This document shows, in pieces, positions 54,676-63,883 of a DNA stretch of 64,000 nucleotides (within the stretch, counting starts at the first letter, position 1; the number at the start of each line of letters is the position of its first letter). The stretch lies in assembly GCF_014652375.1 (NCBI RefSeq), contig NZ_BMYR01000004.1:1-64000 (forward strand), in the 5' to 3' direction. A program made the translations under genes and the position numbers. The notes beneath the pieces are model-generated. The model had not been told where the DNA came from, searched no databases, and saw only the letters and a program-made list of their open reading frames with translations. This DNA comes from Alishewanella tabrizica (GTDB lineage Bacteria; Pseudomonadota; Gammaproteobacteria; Enterobacterales; Alteromonadaceae).

Positions 54676-56649
54676 ATGAATAAAGTGTTATTAGTCGATG
54701 ATGAAATTTATATTCTAAAAGCACTTGAGAGGCTGTTACGCAGAGCAGGCTATCAGGTTTTAACGGCAGAAAACGCAGAACTTGCTCTGCAAATCTTGGC
54801 CACTACACCTTGTCAGGTAGTGATTTCGGATTACCGAATGCCGGATATGAATGGCAGCGCGTTGTTAAAACAAATTAATAAGCAATATCCACAGCTCGTG
54901 TGCATGATTTTAAGTGGGTATGCCGATTTTAATGCGGTCATTGATTTATTAAATGCCGGTGTCGCGTTTCGGTTTTTACAAAAACCTTGGGATGATACCC
55001 AGCTATTGATTGAAGTCGAGCACGCATTTCATCGTTATAAAAGCAAGCGGGCTGAACATATCCGCACGCAGTTTTTAATATCGAGCCCAGAACCGTTATT
55101 AGAAGTATGTGATCGTGGTTTGGTGTTACGTTCCAATTCGGCAGCGCAGCAAATCCTGCAATTATCAGCAGCGGAATTAATGGGGGCATCGTTAGCACAG
55201 TTGTTTCCCGATCTGTGTCAAGACAAAGCAGAACGCTTTTTAGCCTCTGAGCAAGCGTTATTAGTGGTTACCCGAAAAGCGCGTGATTATGAATTTGTGA
55301 TGCAAAAGGCCGACCAAGAGGCCAAGTTAATAAAATTACAATTATTAGATGAATTGCCGCCCTTAGTTGATAGTACGGTTAACTTGCCACTGGTGCTTAA
55401 TCAAACCGAGCTTATTCAGGAAATTGATAATCTTCTTTATAGTGAAGATATCTTTGCAGTAGTCTCGTTACAGTTACGTGACTTTAATTTAATGGCCGAT
55501 ATTATTGGCATTCAAGAAGCTGAAAATGTGTTCGAAACGGTGGCCGATGCCTTGCTAAAAAGCGTGGCTGGCCATGGTCGTCTGGCATACTTAGCTAACG
55601 AACAGTTTGTTATAGTCTTTCCTAATATCACGTCTGAATCCGCGGTACATCAAAAAATCCTTGATGTGTTGCACCATATTGATGGGCGACAATTAGTACG
55701 CGGTAAAATGATTCAGCTAGGCTTTACGGTGGCTTATGCCATGGCTCCTGAAGATGGCCGTGCTGGCAAAGCGATATTGAATAATGTGTTACTCACAAGC
55801 CGCTTAAACAGCAAAGGGCGTCTCGATTTTTTTATGCGTTACAGTGCCAGCTTAACGGCCAATCGAAAACAGCATCTGCAAATGAGTGAAGCGCTGTATC
55901 ATGCTATTGAACGTGACGAGTTTACATTGGTGTTTCAGCCGAAATGGGATGTTGCAACTCAGCGGATCACGGGTGCTGAGGTACTGTTACGTTGGTTTAA
56001 CCCAAATTTCGGTAATATATCGCCAGCGGTATTTATTCCTATCGCTGAGCAAGATGGACAAATTGTCGAATTGGGTAACTGGGTATTAAAACGCAGTTTT
56101 CAATATTTAGCCGCATGGCAACGTCAAGGTCTGCCAGTGTTACCTTTAGCCATTAATATGTCGGTTTTACAATTACAAAAACCAGATTTTATTGCCAACA
56201 CACTGCAGGCATTACACCAACACGGTATTGTGCCCTCGCTGGTGCAATTAGAAGTAACCGAAACGGCTGTAATGGAAAACCTTGACAACAGTACCCAACA
56301 GCTAGCCGCTCTGCGCCATGCGGGATTTAGTTTGGCTATTGACGATTTTGGTACAGGCTATTCGTCGTTAGCATATTTAACGCGGTTGCCGGTAGATACG
56401 CTAAAAGTCGATCGTTCATTGATTATTGATTTAGACGGTAATCTTAGCACCCAAACGATGTTACAAAATATTATTCGTATGGCTCATGATCTGCAGCAAA
56501 AAGTCGTTGTAGAAGGGGTAGAGACGGCAGAGCAGTTACATATTTTAGCGCAATTGGGCTGCGATCAGGCTCAAGGGTTTTTACTCAGTAAGCCCCTTAA
56601 TGAATCTGATTATTTAGAGCTTCTCTCTGTAAATGCATCAGACCACTAA
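54676..56649 (+). CDS. Receiver-PAS-degenerate GGDEF-EAL phosphodiesterase
   Basis: 657-residue cytoplasmic response regulator for c-di-GMP breakdown. Receiver (1-120; VLLVDDEIY, VVISDYRMPDMNG, LQKPWD), PAS-like (~130-230), GGDEF-like domain (~240-385) with ANEQF in place of GGDEF, and EAL (~395-650). In the EAL motif the first residues read EVLLRW, keeping the catalytic Glu; NMSVLQL, EVTETAVM, IDDFGTGYSS, KVDRSL, VEGVET and QGFLLSKPL complete the site. It is probably an active phosphodiesterase switched by phosphorylation. AAAGG lies before the ATG. Confidence 0.9.
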   Translation: MNKVLLVDDEIYILKALERLLRRAGYQVLTAENAELALQILATTPCQVVISDYRMPDMNGSALLKQINKQYPQLVCMILSGYADFNAVIDLLNAGVAFRFLQKPWDDTQLLIEVEHAFHRYKSKRAEHIRTQFLISSPEPLLEVCDRGLVLRSNSAAQQILQLSAAELMGASLAQLFPDLCQDKAERFLASEQALLVVTRKARDYEFVMQKADQEAKLIKLQLLDELPPLVDSTVNLPLVLNQTELIQEIDNLLYSEDIFAVVSLQLRDFNLMADIIGIQEAENVFETVADALLKSVAGHGRLAYLANEQFVIVFPNITSESAVHQKILDVLHHIDGRQLVRGKMIQLGFTVAYAMAPEDGRAGKAILNNVLLTSRLNSKGRLDFFMRYSASLTANRKQHLQMSEALYHAIERDEFTLVFQPKWDVATQRITGAEVLLRWFNPNFGNISPAVFIPIAEQDGQIVELGNWVLKRSFQYLAAWQRQGLPVLPLAINMSVLQLQKPDFIANTLQALHQHGIVPSLVQLEVTETAVMENLDNSTQQLAALRHAGFSLAIDDFGTGYSSLAYLTRLPVDTLKVDRSLIIDLDGNLSTQTMLQNIIRMAHDLQQKVVVEGVETAEQLHILAQLGCDQAQGFLLSKPLNESDYLELLSVNASDH

Positions 56650-56663
56650 AAGGATAACAACGG

Positions 56664-57839
56664 ATGAATTACCGCGTACTTTTTATTGATGACGATGCTT
56701 TTATGTTAAAAGCTTTATTAAGAACGGCTCGTCGCATCAGGCCAAATTGGCAATTTATGGGCTGTGATCAGGCCCGAGATTGGCTTAGCGTTGTGGCGGA
56801 TAATGCAATACCCGATATTATCATTTGCGATTATCAAATGCCCGATGTCAATGGTGAGCAAGTTTTATTAGAGGCAATAACGCATTACCCAAGTGCAGTA
56901 AGGGTTTTATTGACCGGCGATACGTCGGAGCAAATCGTAACGCGTGCCTGTGAATTTAGTCATCATCTTTTGGGAAAGCCTTTCTCTGAGCAACATTTAA
57001 CCGCTATATTTGAATGTGTAGAGCGATTACAACAGTTACCCTTTACCAGCCACAGTCGTGCCCAATTAGGTCAATTACAAAGTTTGCCTGTCTTGCCTGA
57101 GTTTGTTAAAAGCATTAAGCAAGCGCTTCAAGCTCCGGAAGTTGATTTAACTTACGTTGCTAAACTGCTACAACATGAACCGGCTCTGGCCGCAAAATTG
57201 ATGCAAATTGCCAACTCGGCATTTATGGGGTTTACACGGCCCGTGAGCACCATTTTAGATGCCACCTTACGGCTAGGCAGTAATCTGATTGAGGCGATTG
57301 TCACACTCACCAGCATGGATAAATATTTCGCATATAAAATGCAGGCTGAGGCGCATGATGAGATCACTCAATTTGCTTATGAACATGCGGTGTTAGCAAA
57401 AAAATTGGCTCAATATGCTGGTTTTACGCTGTTAGAACAAGATACGGTGTTTTCTGCGGCAATTTTTAGCGCCATCGGTCGTTTAATTGAATTACTTCAA
57501 CAACACGAAAACGGCTTAAACCAGCCGCCTTTACTAATGCAATCAGGGTTTTTAAATAGCACGTTAATTAGCACCTACATCTTAACATTGTGGAACCATA
57601 GCGAGACGGTGTGTAATGTGGTGTTATGGCAAGATACCCCCTCACCAGAGGGTAATACGCTGGAAAATCTTTCGTTCATATTATTTTTAACCAAGCAATT
57701 GTTGCTCAACACGGGGGCAGAGCATGCTATTCAGTTGGCAGAGATCATTGAATCCCCTGAGTTGTTAGCCGCTTTTCAGCGCCTATTGTCTGAACGTCTC
57801 TCGGTGTCTGGAGCAGCAAATAATGCAGGTAAGCCATAA
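56664..57839 (+). CDS. Receiver-HDOD response regulator
   Basis: 391 residues. Receiver (1-120; VLFIDDD, IIICDYQMPDVNG, LLGKPF) joined to an HDOD domain (~130-330; LPVLPEFVKSIKQAL, LLQHEPALAAKLMQIANSAF). HDOD is a non-catalytic relative of the HD domain that usually mediates protein contacts in stress and c-di-GMP signalling. AAGGA lies before the ATG. Last gene of the HTH-receiver operon. Its probable phosphate source is one of the HPt-bearing kinases of the island. Confidence 0.9.
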   Translation: MNYRVLFIDDDAFMLKALLRTARRIRPNWQFMGCDQARDWLSVVADNAIPDIIICDYQMPDVNGEQVLLEAITHYPSAVRVLLTGDTSEQIVTRACEFSHHLLGKPFSEQHLTAIFECVERLQQLPFTSHSRAQLGQLQSLPVLPEFVKSIKQALQAPEVDLTYVAKLLQHEPALAAKLMQIANSAFMGFTRPVSTILDATLRLGSNLIEAIVTLTSMDKYFAYKMQAEAHDEITQFAYEHAVLAKKLAQYAGFTLLEQDTVFSAAIFSAIGRLIELLQQHENGLNQPPLLMQSGFLNSTLISTYILTLWNHSETVCNVVLWQDTPSPEGNTLENLSFILFLTKQLLLNTGAEHAIQLAEIIESPELLAAFQRLLSERLSVSGAANNAGKP

Positions 57840-57909
57840 AGAATAAAAAATGATGGCAATCTAAGTCGTTGGTGTTAAGTCGCCTGAGCCAATGGAGTAA
57901 CTAGGACGC

Positions 57910-58713
57910 ATGGAAAAAGTAACAACGTGGGTGGGGGTTGATGGGTGTAAATATGGCTGGTGCGCCTTTATCCGGCAGCAGCTTGATACGCATCATTATC
58001 AAACCGCGTTTCACCTGTTCGACACGTTAGCGTCGTTAAAAGCGCTATTGCCGGATAACGCATGTGTTTTTATTGATATGCCGATAGGGTTTCCTGCTGC
58101 CGGCGAGCTGGGGCGTCAGTGCGATAAACTGGCGCGTCAATGGTTACCTGGGCGAGCGGCCAGTGTCTTTCCGGTGCCTTGTGAAGCAGCGGTATATGCC
58201 GCAGATTATCAAACCGCTTGCGATATTAATCAACAACAGCTGGGTAAACGTTTTCCCATTCAAACGTGGAATATAATCCCGAAAATAATTGAATTAGATC
58301 AATTACTGCAAACACATAAGGCGTCTCAGCCGTCAGGTGTACGGTTTTATGAATCGCATCCCGAATTGGTATTTACCGGGTTTGCGGGACAACCAATGCA
58401 ATTTTCAAAAGCCACTGAGGAAGGGCGTGACGAACGTTTAGCACTTTTAGCGCAATTTCCGGATGTTGAGCTTAGTGTTCTTACACAGGCGCTAACACAA
58501 ACGGCAAAGAAATGGGCAAAAGCCGATGATATTTTGGATGCCTTTATTCTGCTTGTTGCGGCGACACAACAGGCTCACTGGCAGTTTTTACCCAGCAATG
58601 CCGATCCTGATCCTAAAGGACGGCCGCGTCAAATTGTGTTTGTTCCTAAACATGCTGTTCTTAAGGTAAATCCGGAACCTATTTCGGACAATTTAAAAAA
58701 CAAATTGCGATGA
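57910..58713 (+). CDS. DUF429-domain protein
   Basis: 267 residues of the DUF429 family, an RNase H-like fold predicted to act as a nuclease; no function is proven. Signature stretches are WVGVDGCKYGWCAF (first Asp), VFIDMPIGFP, ASVFPVPCEAAVYA, RFYESHPELVF and ADDILDAFILL. The usual acidic residues of the fold seem present. AGGAC lies before the ATG. It stands between the signalling operon and cheV with no clear link to either. Confidence 0.8.
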   Translation: MEKVTTWVGVDGCKYGWCAFIRQQLDTHHYQTAFHLFDTLASLKALLPDNACVFIDMPIGFPAAGELGRQCDKLARQWLPGRAASVFPVPCEAAVYAADYQTACDINQQQLGKRFPIQTWNIIPKIIELDQLLQTHKASQPSGVRFYESHPELVFTGFAGQPMQFSKATEEGRDERLALLAQFPDVELSVLTQALTQTAKKWAKADDILDAFILLVAATQQAHWQFLPSNADPDPKGRPRQIVFVPKHAVLKVNPEPISDNLKNKLR

Positions 58714-58798
58714 TTAGCGAGAAAATTTACATTAAATTAGGCTATGGTTATTAAAGCTAATTTTAGTAAAGCATTTGGACACTACTGAGGAAACAACA

Positions 58799-59728
58799 AT
58801 GAGTAACCTGTTAAGCACAGTCAACCAGCGTACCAATCTGGCTGGACAAAATCGATTTGAACTCTTGTTGTTTAGGCTCAATGGGCCTCAACTTTTTGGT
58901 ATCAACGTGTTTAAAGTGCGCGAAGTCATTCAGGCACCTAGCTTGTCAGAAATGCCGGGATCGCATCCGTGTGTCAAAGGCATTGCCCAGTTGCGAGGCG
59001 AATCGGTGATCGTAGTTGATTTGTCGCAGGCTACAACCGGTAAACCTATTGCCGATATCAGTAAAGCTTTTGTTATTGTTACTGAATACAATCGTCATGT
59101 GCAGGGGTTTTTAGTCTCAGGTGTAGAACGCATAGTCAATATGAACTGGGAACAAATTAAACCGCCGCCACAGGGCGCTGGACGCGGACATTATTTAACA
59201 GCGGTTACCGAGCTGGATAATCAGTTAGTGCAAATTATTGATGTTGAAAAAGTATTCTCTGAAATTATTCCGGTAGAAGAAGATGTCAGCGATAAAGTGA
59301 AAGAGCAAAGCCATAAGCTTGATCTCACAAAAATTCTAGTGTTAATTGCAGATGACTCAGCTGTTGCCCGTAACCAAATAAAACGTGCGCTCGAGAGTGT
59401 TAATATTCCCACTGCGCTGGCCAAAGATGGTCAAGAAGCGCTGCAATGGTTACAAAATAAAGCCAAGGAAACGGGGGATAACTTTTTACGGCAAGTTCCG
59501 TTGTTAATCTCTGACATTGAAATGCCCCGTATGGATGGGTATACGCTGGCAGCGGAAATTAAAGCCGATCCCGCTTTGCGTGGTTTACATATCATTTTAC
59601 ACTCGTCATTAAGTGGGGTATTTAACGAAGCCATGGTTAAAAAAGTCGGTGCAGATCAGTTTATTGCTAAATTTCATCCTGACGAACTGTTATCGGCCGT
59701 TAACTTTTGGCTGGAACAATCTACCTAG
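58799..59728 (+). CDS. cheV: CheV-type coupling protein (CheW-receiver)
   Basis: 309 residues from ATG 58799 (GAGG upstream; the frame could start eight codons earlier). A CheW-like domain (~20-165; ELLLFRLNGPQLFGINVFKV, MPGSHPCVKGIAQLRGESVI) is followed by a receiver (~180-305; LIADDSAVARNQ, LLISDIEMPRMDGY, IAKFHP). CheV proteins couple chemoreceptors to CheA and tune adaptation through phosphorylation. No cheA is in view. A strong hairpin follows the gene. Confidence 0.92.
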   Translation: MSNLLSTVNQRTNLAGQNRFELLLFRLNGPQLFGINVFKVREVIQAPSLSEMPGSHPCVKGIAQLRGESVIVVDLSQATTGKPIADISKAFVIVTEYNRHVQGFLVSGVERIVNMNWEQIKPPPQGAGRGHYLTAVTELDNQLVQIIDVEKVFSEIIPVEEDVSDKVKEQSHKLDLTKILVLIADDSAVARNQIKRALESVNIPTALAKDGQEALQWLQNKAKETGDNFLRQVPLLISDIEMPRMDGYTLAAEIKADPALRGLHIILHSSLSGVFNEAMVKKVGADQFIAKFHPDELLSAVNFWLEQST

Positions 59729-59736
59729 CTAGCGTT

Positions 59737-59773
59737 ATCGCAGTTGTTTCTTGGTAGTGGAAACAACTGCGAT
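59737..59773. terminator. Hairpin between convergent cheV and M24 peptidase genes
   Basis: ATCGCAGTTGTTTC (59737-59750) and GAAACAACTGCGAT (59760-59773) form a perfect 14-bp stem with a 9-base loop, centred in the 55-base gap between two convergent genes. A bidirectional terminator is likely, though T runs are short on both sides. Confidence 0.75.
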
Positions 59774-59783
59774 TTCAAGCATA

Positions 59784-61154
59784 TTACCTTACCAGATGCC
59801 ATTCAGTTTGGCGCCCAGCCAGATAAACCACTTTCTTACCGTCAAAATATGCGCTTTGCTCTAATTTAATATGCACTAACTGATTTTGCCATTCTGGCAA
59901 CGCATGTTTGATGTTGCCTTCAATGGCATACGCCGTATTGGCATAAAGTGGCCAATCGCCTTGCACAGGAGTGGGGCCCTGATTATCCCACATACCAATA
60001 GTGGGGCCTGGTGCATGACCGAAAAATCCCAATGGATGGCTATAGGTGCTGCTTATTATCTTGGCATTACGGGCTTTTTGCTGTGTTGCAGCTAAAATCT
60101 GATTACCGGTTGCGCCCGTCTTAAACTGGCTGGTTAAGATGTCTTGCCAGGTGTTGCCTTTCGCCAGTGCAGCTTGTAAGCCCTTCGGTGCGGCCGTTTC
60201 ATCGGCATTAAGGACATAAGCCATTTCTTGGGTGTCGGTGCATAATTTTAAATAACAAATGCCCACGTCGGTGTGCAAAATATCACCGCGTTGAATAATG
60301 CCAGACTCACCGCAAAAAGGGGTATCTTCTAAACAAGGGGTGCCAGGGCGTTGTAAACTGACATACGGCATAAACCACGCTGGCAACTGCAACTGACTAA
60401 AACGCTCACGTAAATACCATGCCACATCATCTGTGGTAGTTACGCCAGGAGTAATCACTTTACTGCTAAAACCTTCGGCTATAACGCCGCGGGCGAGACT
60501 CACAATATGCGGATAAACGGCCAGCTCTTCCGTGGTACGTTGCTCTAACCAACGCACCACGAGCTTTTCTGCTGAAACCAGTCTAGTATGCCAATCGTCG
60601 GGCATAACCTGCATAAGCTTTTGATGTAACGAAGCGGTTAAGCCATCTGCGACAGGCCAATCGGCGGACATATTGATGCCAATACGTTTTGGATTTTTAC
60701 TGACAATCAGCTTGCCCAATGCTTGCCATTGCTCATCTAAACTGCCACCTTGCCAAGCTGAAGTATAAGGGGCGCCAAGCGGATAACGATTAACGGTTAG
60801 CTTCTCAATACTGCCATCAGCTTGTTTGTAAAATACTAACATTGTGGTGCGTCTGGCGGCAAAGCTAGGTTGGGGGACCAGAGTAAAATAAACCGGATCT
60901 TCGGCTTTTTCTCGGTTTATTACCAGCCACATGTCCAAATCTTGTTCAGCCATTAACGCGGGTAACAACTGGTTTAATCGAGTGTTTAACATCGCATTTT
61001 CCGGCGCAATACGATCACGCTGACTTAATACTGCGAAATGATTGGCACTTTGCAGTACCCGACCTTGTTCAAATGTGTTAGTAGCGTGAGCTGGCAACGT
61101 TAACGACAAGCTAAATGCCAGTGTTAATACGGTAGAGAGTGGCGTTATTTTCAT
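59784..61154 (-). CDS. Secreted M24-family (Xaa-Pro aminopeptidase-like) metallopeptidase
   Basis: 456 residues with a signal peptide (cut after PAHA, ~25), so probably periplasmic. An N-terminal creatinase-like domain precedes an M24 domain whose metal ligands can be picked out: Asp in LHTDVGI, Asp in LCTDTQEM, His in SHPLGFFGHAPGP, Glu in YAIEGNI and Glu in IKLEQSAYFD. Substrate specificity is unknown; it is annotated here as a Pro-peptidase relative only. AGGAAAG lies before the ATG. Divergent from rmuC. Confidence 0.88.
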   Translation of the reverse strand: MKITPLSTVLTLAFSLSLTLPAHATNTFEQGRVLQSANHFAVLSQRDRIAPENAMLNTRLNQLLPALMAEQDLDMWLVINREKAEDPVYFTLVPQPSFAARRTTMLVFYKQADGSIEKLTVNRYPLGAPYTSAWQGGSLDEQWQALGKLIVSKNPKRIGINMSADWPVADGLTASLHQKLMQVMPDDWHTRLVSAEKLVVRWLEQRTTEELAVYPHIVSLARGVIAEGFSSKVITPGVTTTDDVAWYLRERFSQLQLPAWFMPYVSLQRPGTPCLEDTPFCGESGIIQRGDILHTDVGICYLKLCTDTQEMAYVLNADETAAPKGLQAALAKGNTWQDILTSQFKTGATGNQILAATQQKARNAKIISSTYSHPLGFFGHAPGPTIGMWDNQGPTPVQGDWPLYANTAYAIEGNIKHALPEWQNQLVHIKLEQSAYFDGKKVVYLAGRQTEWHLVR

Positions 61155-61232
61155 TATAGTTCTTTCCTATTGCCTGATAAATCGACATAGTCTTTTATAC
61201 AGTATGGTGATTTATTTTTATAGTCTTATCAT

Positions 61233-61253
61233 ATAACAGTATACATAACAGTA
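61233..61253 (+). repeat. 9-bp direct repeat upstream of rmuC
   Basis: ATAACAGTA occurs at 61233-61241 and 61245-61253, 12 bp apart, and ends 9 bases before the rmuC start. It does not form a LexA box. It may be a regulator site or chance in A/T-rich DNA. Confidence 0.35.
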
Positions 61254-61262
61254 AGGTACGAT

Positions 61263-62813
61263 ATGGCGTTTTCAGAAATCCACATGCTTATCAGTTTGGC
61301 ATTAGCAATGATCTTTGCCGCAGTTGTCAGCTTTGTAATTGCCCGCGTGCGGCACAAACCGCAATGGCAGCAAGTGCAAACGGCGCTAAGCAAGGCACAA
61401 GAACAACTTGACGCTCAGCAGAGCGCGTTGCAGCAGCAGGCACTTTACAGCAGTAAACTGGAAGAAAGGCATCATTTTAGTGAGGCCACGATTAATCGTT
61501 TACAACAAGAAAACAGCCGATACAACAGCGAGTTAAAACAACTACAACTCGCCTTTGCCGCAGAAAGCAAACAGGCCCAGCACTTTGAAACCACCTTAAA
61601 TGAACAAGAAAAACAGTATCAGCAGCTGATGGAGCAATATCAGGCAGCAAGACACCAGCTAGAAAGCTTGCAGCTGCAATACCATCAACTCAGTACAGAC
61701 TATACCGCGCTTAAAACGGCGCAAACCGAGCGCGACGCCAGTCATCAACGTGAACTCGCTAGCTTTGAACAGCAAAAACTAAATCTGATAGAACAATTTA
61801 AACTGCTGTCTAATGATATTTTAGACGCCAAAGCACAAAGCTTGCAGGAAAGCAGCAAATTGACCCTTGCCACGGTGATGAATCCGTTTCAGCAATCAAT
61901 GGAAGCGTTTAAAAAAGAGGTGCACGATATTCATCATCGTGAAACGACGGCACAAGGTGAGCTAAAAAAAGAATTAGACTCATTAAAACAGCTAAACCAA
62001 CAGATCACACAAGAAGCACATGCGTTATCTACGGCATTGCGAGGCCAGAAAAAATTGCAAGGTAATTGGGGCGAGCTGGTGCTGGAGAATGTGTTAGAAC
62101 GCTCTGGATTACAATTAGGTGTAGATTATCAGCGCGAAGTGAGTTTTACCTCGGAAGAAGGTAAGTATCGACCTGATGCTATCGTGTATTTACCGCAGAA
62201 TAAACACCTGGTTATTGATGCAAAGGTGTCACTAAACGCTTATACCCGTTATGTTAATGCTGAGAATGAAACGGATCGAGTGCTGGCGTTAAAAGAACAT
62301 GTTCAGGCTATTTCAAATCGAATTAAAGAATTATCGGCCAAAGAGTATTTTGCGTTACCGGGCTTAAACTCGCCAGATATGGTGTTTATGTTTATTCCCA
62401 TTGAGTCCGCTTTTGTTGAAGCGCTCAAAGCCGATGAAAGCCTGTTTAGCCAAGCAATTGCTCAGCATATTCTGGTCGCTACGCCTACAACGTTGTTAAC
62501 CAGTTTAAATATTGTTCGGCAATTGTGGCGTTATGAAGATCAAAATAAGCATACTGCTGCACTCGCTCAGAAAGCCGATGCCGTTTTTAAAAAACTAAAC
62601 AGTTTTCTGGCCAATTTTGAAAAAATTAAAAAAGGGCTTGAGCAGGCGCAAACAGCCTATACCACGGCAGAAAACCAACTGGTTAGTGGCAAAGGCAATT
62701 TAGTGAAACACGTCGCTGACTTTAAAAAGCTCGCTCCAGCCATTCGTAGCGAATTACCGCAGTATTTTCTTGAAAAAGCCGAACTAGAAATAGACCTAAG
62801 CCAACCAGAGTAA
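61263..62813 (+). CDS. rmuC: DNA recombination protein RmuC
   Basis: 516 residues. An N-terminal membrane helix (~8-28) is followed by a long Gln-rich coiled coil (~35-200) and the RmuC nuclease-like domain (~260-420) with LQGNWGELVLENVLERSGLQ, YRPDAIVYLPQ, LVIDAKVSLNAYTRY and PDMVFMFIPIESAF. RmuC limits inversion between repeats in E. coli and is probably a membrane-tethered DNA nuclease. AAGG lies just before the ATG. Confidence 0.95.
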   Translation: MAFSEIHMLISLALAMIFAAVVSFVIARVRHKPQWQQVQTALSKAQEQLDAQQSALQQQALYSSKLEERHHFSEATINRLQQENSRYNSELKQLQLAFAAESKQAQHFETTLNEQEKQYQQLMEQYQAARHQLESLQLQYHQLSTDYTALKTAQTERDASHQRELASFEQQKLNLIEQFKLLSNDILDAKAQSLQESSKLTLATVMNPFQQSMEAFKKEVHDIHHRETTAQGELKKELDSLKQLNQQITQEAHALSTALRGQKKLQGNWGELVLENVLERSGLQLGVDYQREVSFTSEEGKYRPDAIVYLPQNKHLVIDAKVSLNAYTRYVNAENETDRVLALKEHVQAISNRIKELSAKEYFALPGLNSPDMVFMFIPIESAFVEALKADESLFSQAIAQHILVATPTTLLTSLNIVRQLWRYEDQNKHTAALAQKADAVFKKLNSFLANFEKIKKGLEQAQTAYTTAENQLVSGKGNLVKHVADFKKLAPAIRSELPQYFLEKAELEIDLSQPE

Positions 62814-62821
62814 GCTCAAGG

Positions 62822-63226
62822 TTAGGGCGTGTTGCTATTACATTGCGCCGCCCTTTTACTTAAACAGTGTTTCACGATGCTATTAATTTTTAACGAAGAA
62901 AACGGCTTCACAATAAAATTACTGGCCCCGCCTTTAAGACATAAATGCACATTGTCAAACGAATGATGTGACGAGCACATCACCACATGCGTTCCCACTG
63001 TCTGCTTTTTGAACTCGGTTAATAAGATTCGGCCATCATAATCGGGTAATTCAATATCTAAAAAAATCATATCGTACCGTTGCTCGTTTAACAGTGCCAG
63101 AGCGCGTTGACCGGTGGCCGCATCATGAATTTTACCAAATCCCAATGGGGCCAAGATTTGCCGCAAGCAAGCACGGACGGTCGCAGCATCATCGACGATT
63201 AATACGGCCAATTGACTGTAAGGCAT
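62822..63226 (-). CDS. Single-domain response regulator
   Basis: 134-residue lone receiver starting at ATG 63226, chosen because AGGAGGG lies 4 bases upstream; the frame is open 13 codons further. LAVLIVDDAA gives the acidic pair, MIFLDIELPDYDG the phosphosite and FIVKPF the Lys. No output domain beyond the receiver fold. Divergent from cheW with overlapping promoters, suggesting a role with the same chemoreceptor-type system. Confidence 0.88.
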   Translation of the reverse strand: MPYSQLAVLIVDDAATVRACLRQILAPLGFGKIHDAATGQRALALLNEQRYDMIFLDIELPDYDGRILLTEFKKQTVGTHVVMCSSHHSFDNVHLCLKGGASNFIVKPFSSLKINSIVKHCLSKRAAQCNSNTP

Positions 63227-63282
63227 ACGCCCTCCTAGTAATAGTAGCGTTTCATCAATTATCAAAAATATTTAATTTAATT

Positions 63283-63310
63283 ATTATATGTCATTTGACA
63301 AATTTATCAA
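63283..63310 (-). promoter_or_regulatory. Promoter of lone receiver gene
   Basis: On the minus strand: TTGATA (63310-63305), 16-base spacer, TATAAT (63288-63283). It overlaps the plus-strand cheW promoter by 16 bases. Confidence 0.55.
63289..63300. promoter_or_regulatory. Inverted repeat in shared cheW/receiver promoter
   Basis: TGTCA-TT-TGACA is a 5-bp inverted repeat covering the cheW -35 and the spacer of the opposite promoter. A second, wider pair, TGACAAA (63296-63302) and TTTGTCA (63324-63330), brackets the cheW -10. Confidence 0.4.
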
Positions 63311-63323
63311 TTGATATGATAAT
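63295..63323 (+). promoter_or_regulatory. cheW promoter
   Basis: TTGACA (63295-63300), 17-base spacer, GATAAT (63318-63323), 22 bases before the start codon and 10 before the AGGAGG ribosome-binding site. A near-consensus sigma-70 promoter. Confidence 0.75.
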
Positions 63324-63345
63324 TTTGTCAGATACAGGAGGGCTT

Positions 63346-63882
63346 ATGCAATTATCACAAGCTACATTAACGCACCAAACGGCGATTTCCCCCAGCTTTA
63401 AGCAATATCTAACCTTTAATACGGGGGGAGAGTGTTATGCACTGGGCATTTTATTGGTGAAGGAAATTATCGAATTTGGCGGTATTACCAAAATTCCATT
63501 GATGCCTACTTTTGTTCGCGGGGTAATTAACTTACGAGGTGCGGTCGTGCCAGTCATCGATCTTAGTGCACGCTTGTATGGTAAATGCGTCGATGAAGGA
63601 AAACGCACCTGTATTGTTATTGTTGAAGTGCCGAATAATGCCGATGGCGTTACAGAGCTTGGTGTGGTGGTGGATGGGGTAAACGAGGTACTGGAATTAA
63701 ATTCAGCCGAATTAACCGCGCCGCCGCAATTTGGTAGCAAAATTCGTACTGATTTTATTGAGGCTATGGCGCGTTTATCGGATCGCTTATTGATGATTTT
63801 AGCACCTGAAAAAGTGCTATCAGTTGAGGAAATGGCCTCACTGGTCGCGGTAACCGAACACGTTAACAATCAGGAGCATTAA
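63346..63882 (+). CDS. cheW: CheW-type coupling protein
   Basis: 178 residues from ATG 63346 (CAGGAGG 6 bases upstream). CheW-like domain with QYLTFNTGGECYALGILLVK, GGITKIPLMPTFVRGVINLR, GAVVPVIDLSARLYG and VVDGVNEVLEL. It links chemoreceptors to a CheA kinase at the membrane. It ends 1 base before the next gene, which is cut by the window edge, so that gene is probably part of the same signalling operon. Confidence 0.92.
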   Translation: MQLSQATLTHQTAISPSFKQYLTFNTGGECYALGILLVKEIIEFGGITKIPLMPTFVRGVINLRGAVVPVIDLSARLYGKCVDEGKRTCIVIVEVPNNADGVTELGVVVDGVNEVLELNSAELTAPPQFGSKIRTDFIEAMARLSDRLLMILAPEKVLSVEEMASLVAVTEHVNNQEH

Positions 63883-63883
63883 C

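Noticed and set aside
61233-61253. LexA box upstream of rmuC
   Set aside because: ACAG occurs twice but in the same orientation; there is no CTGT-N8-ACAG arrangement.
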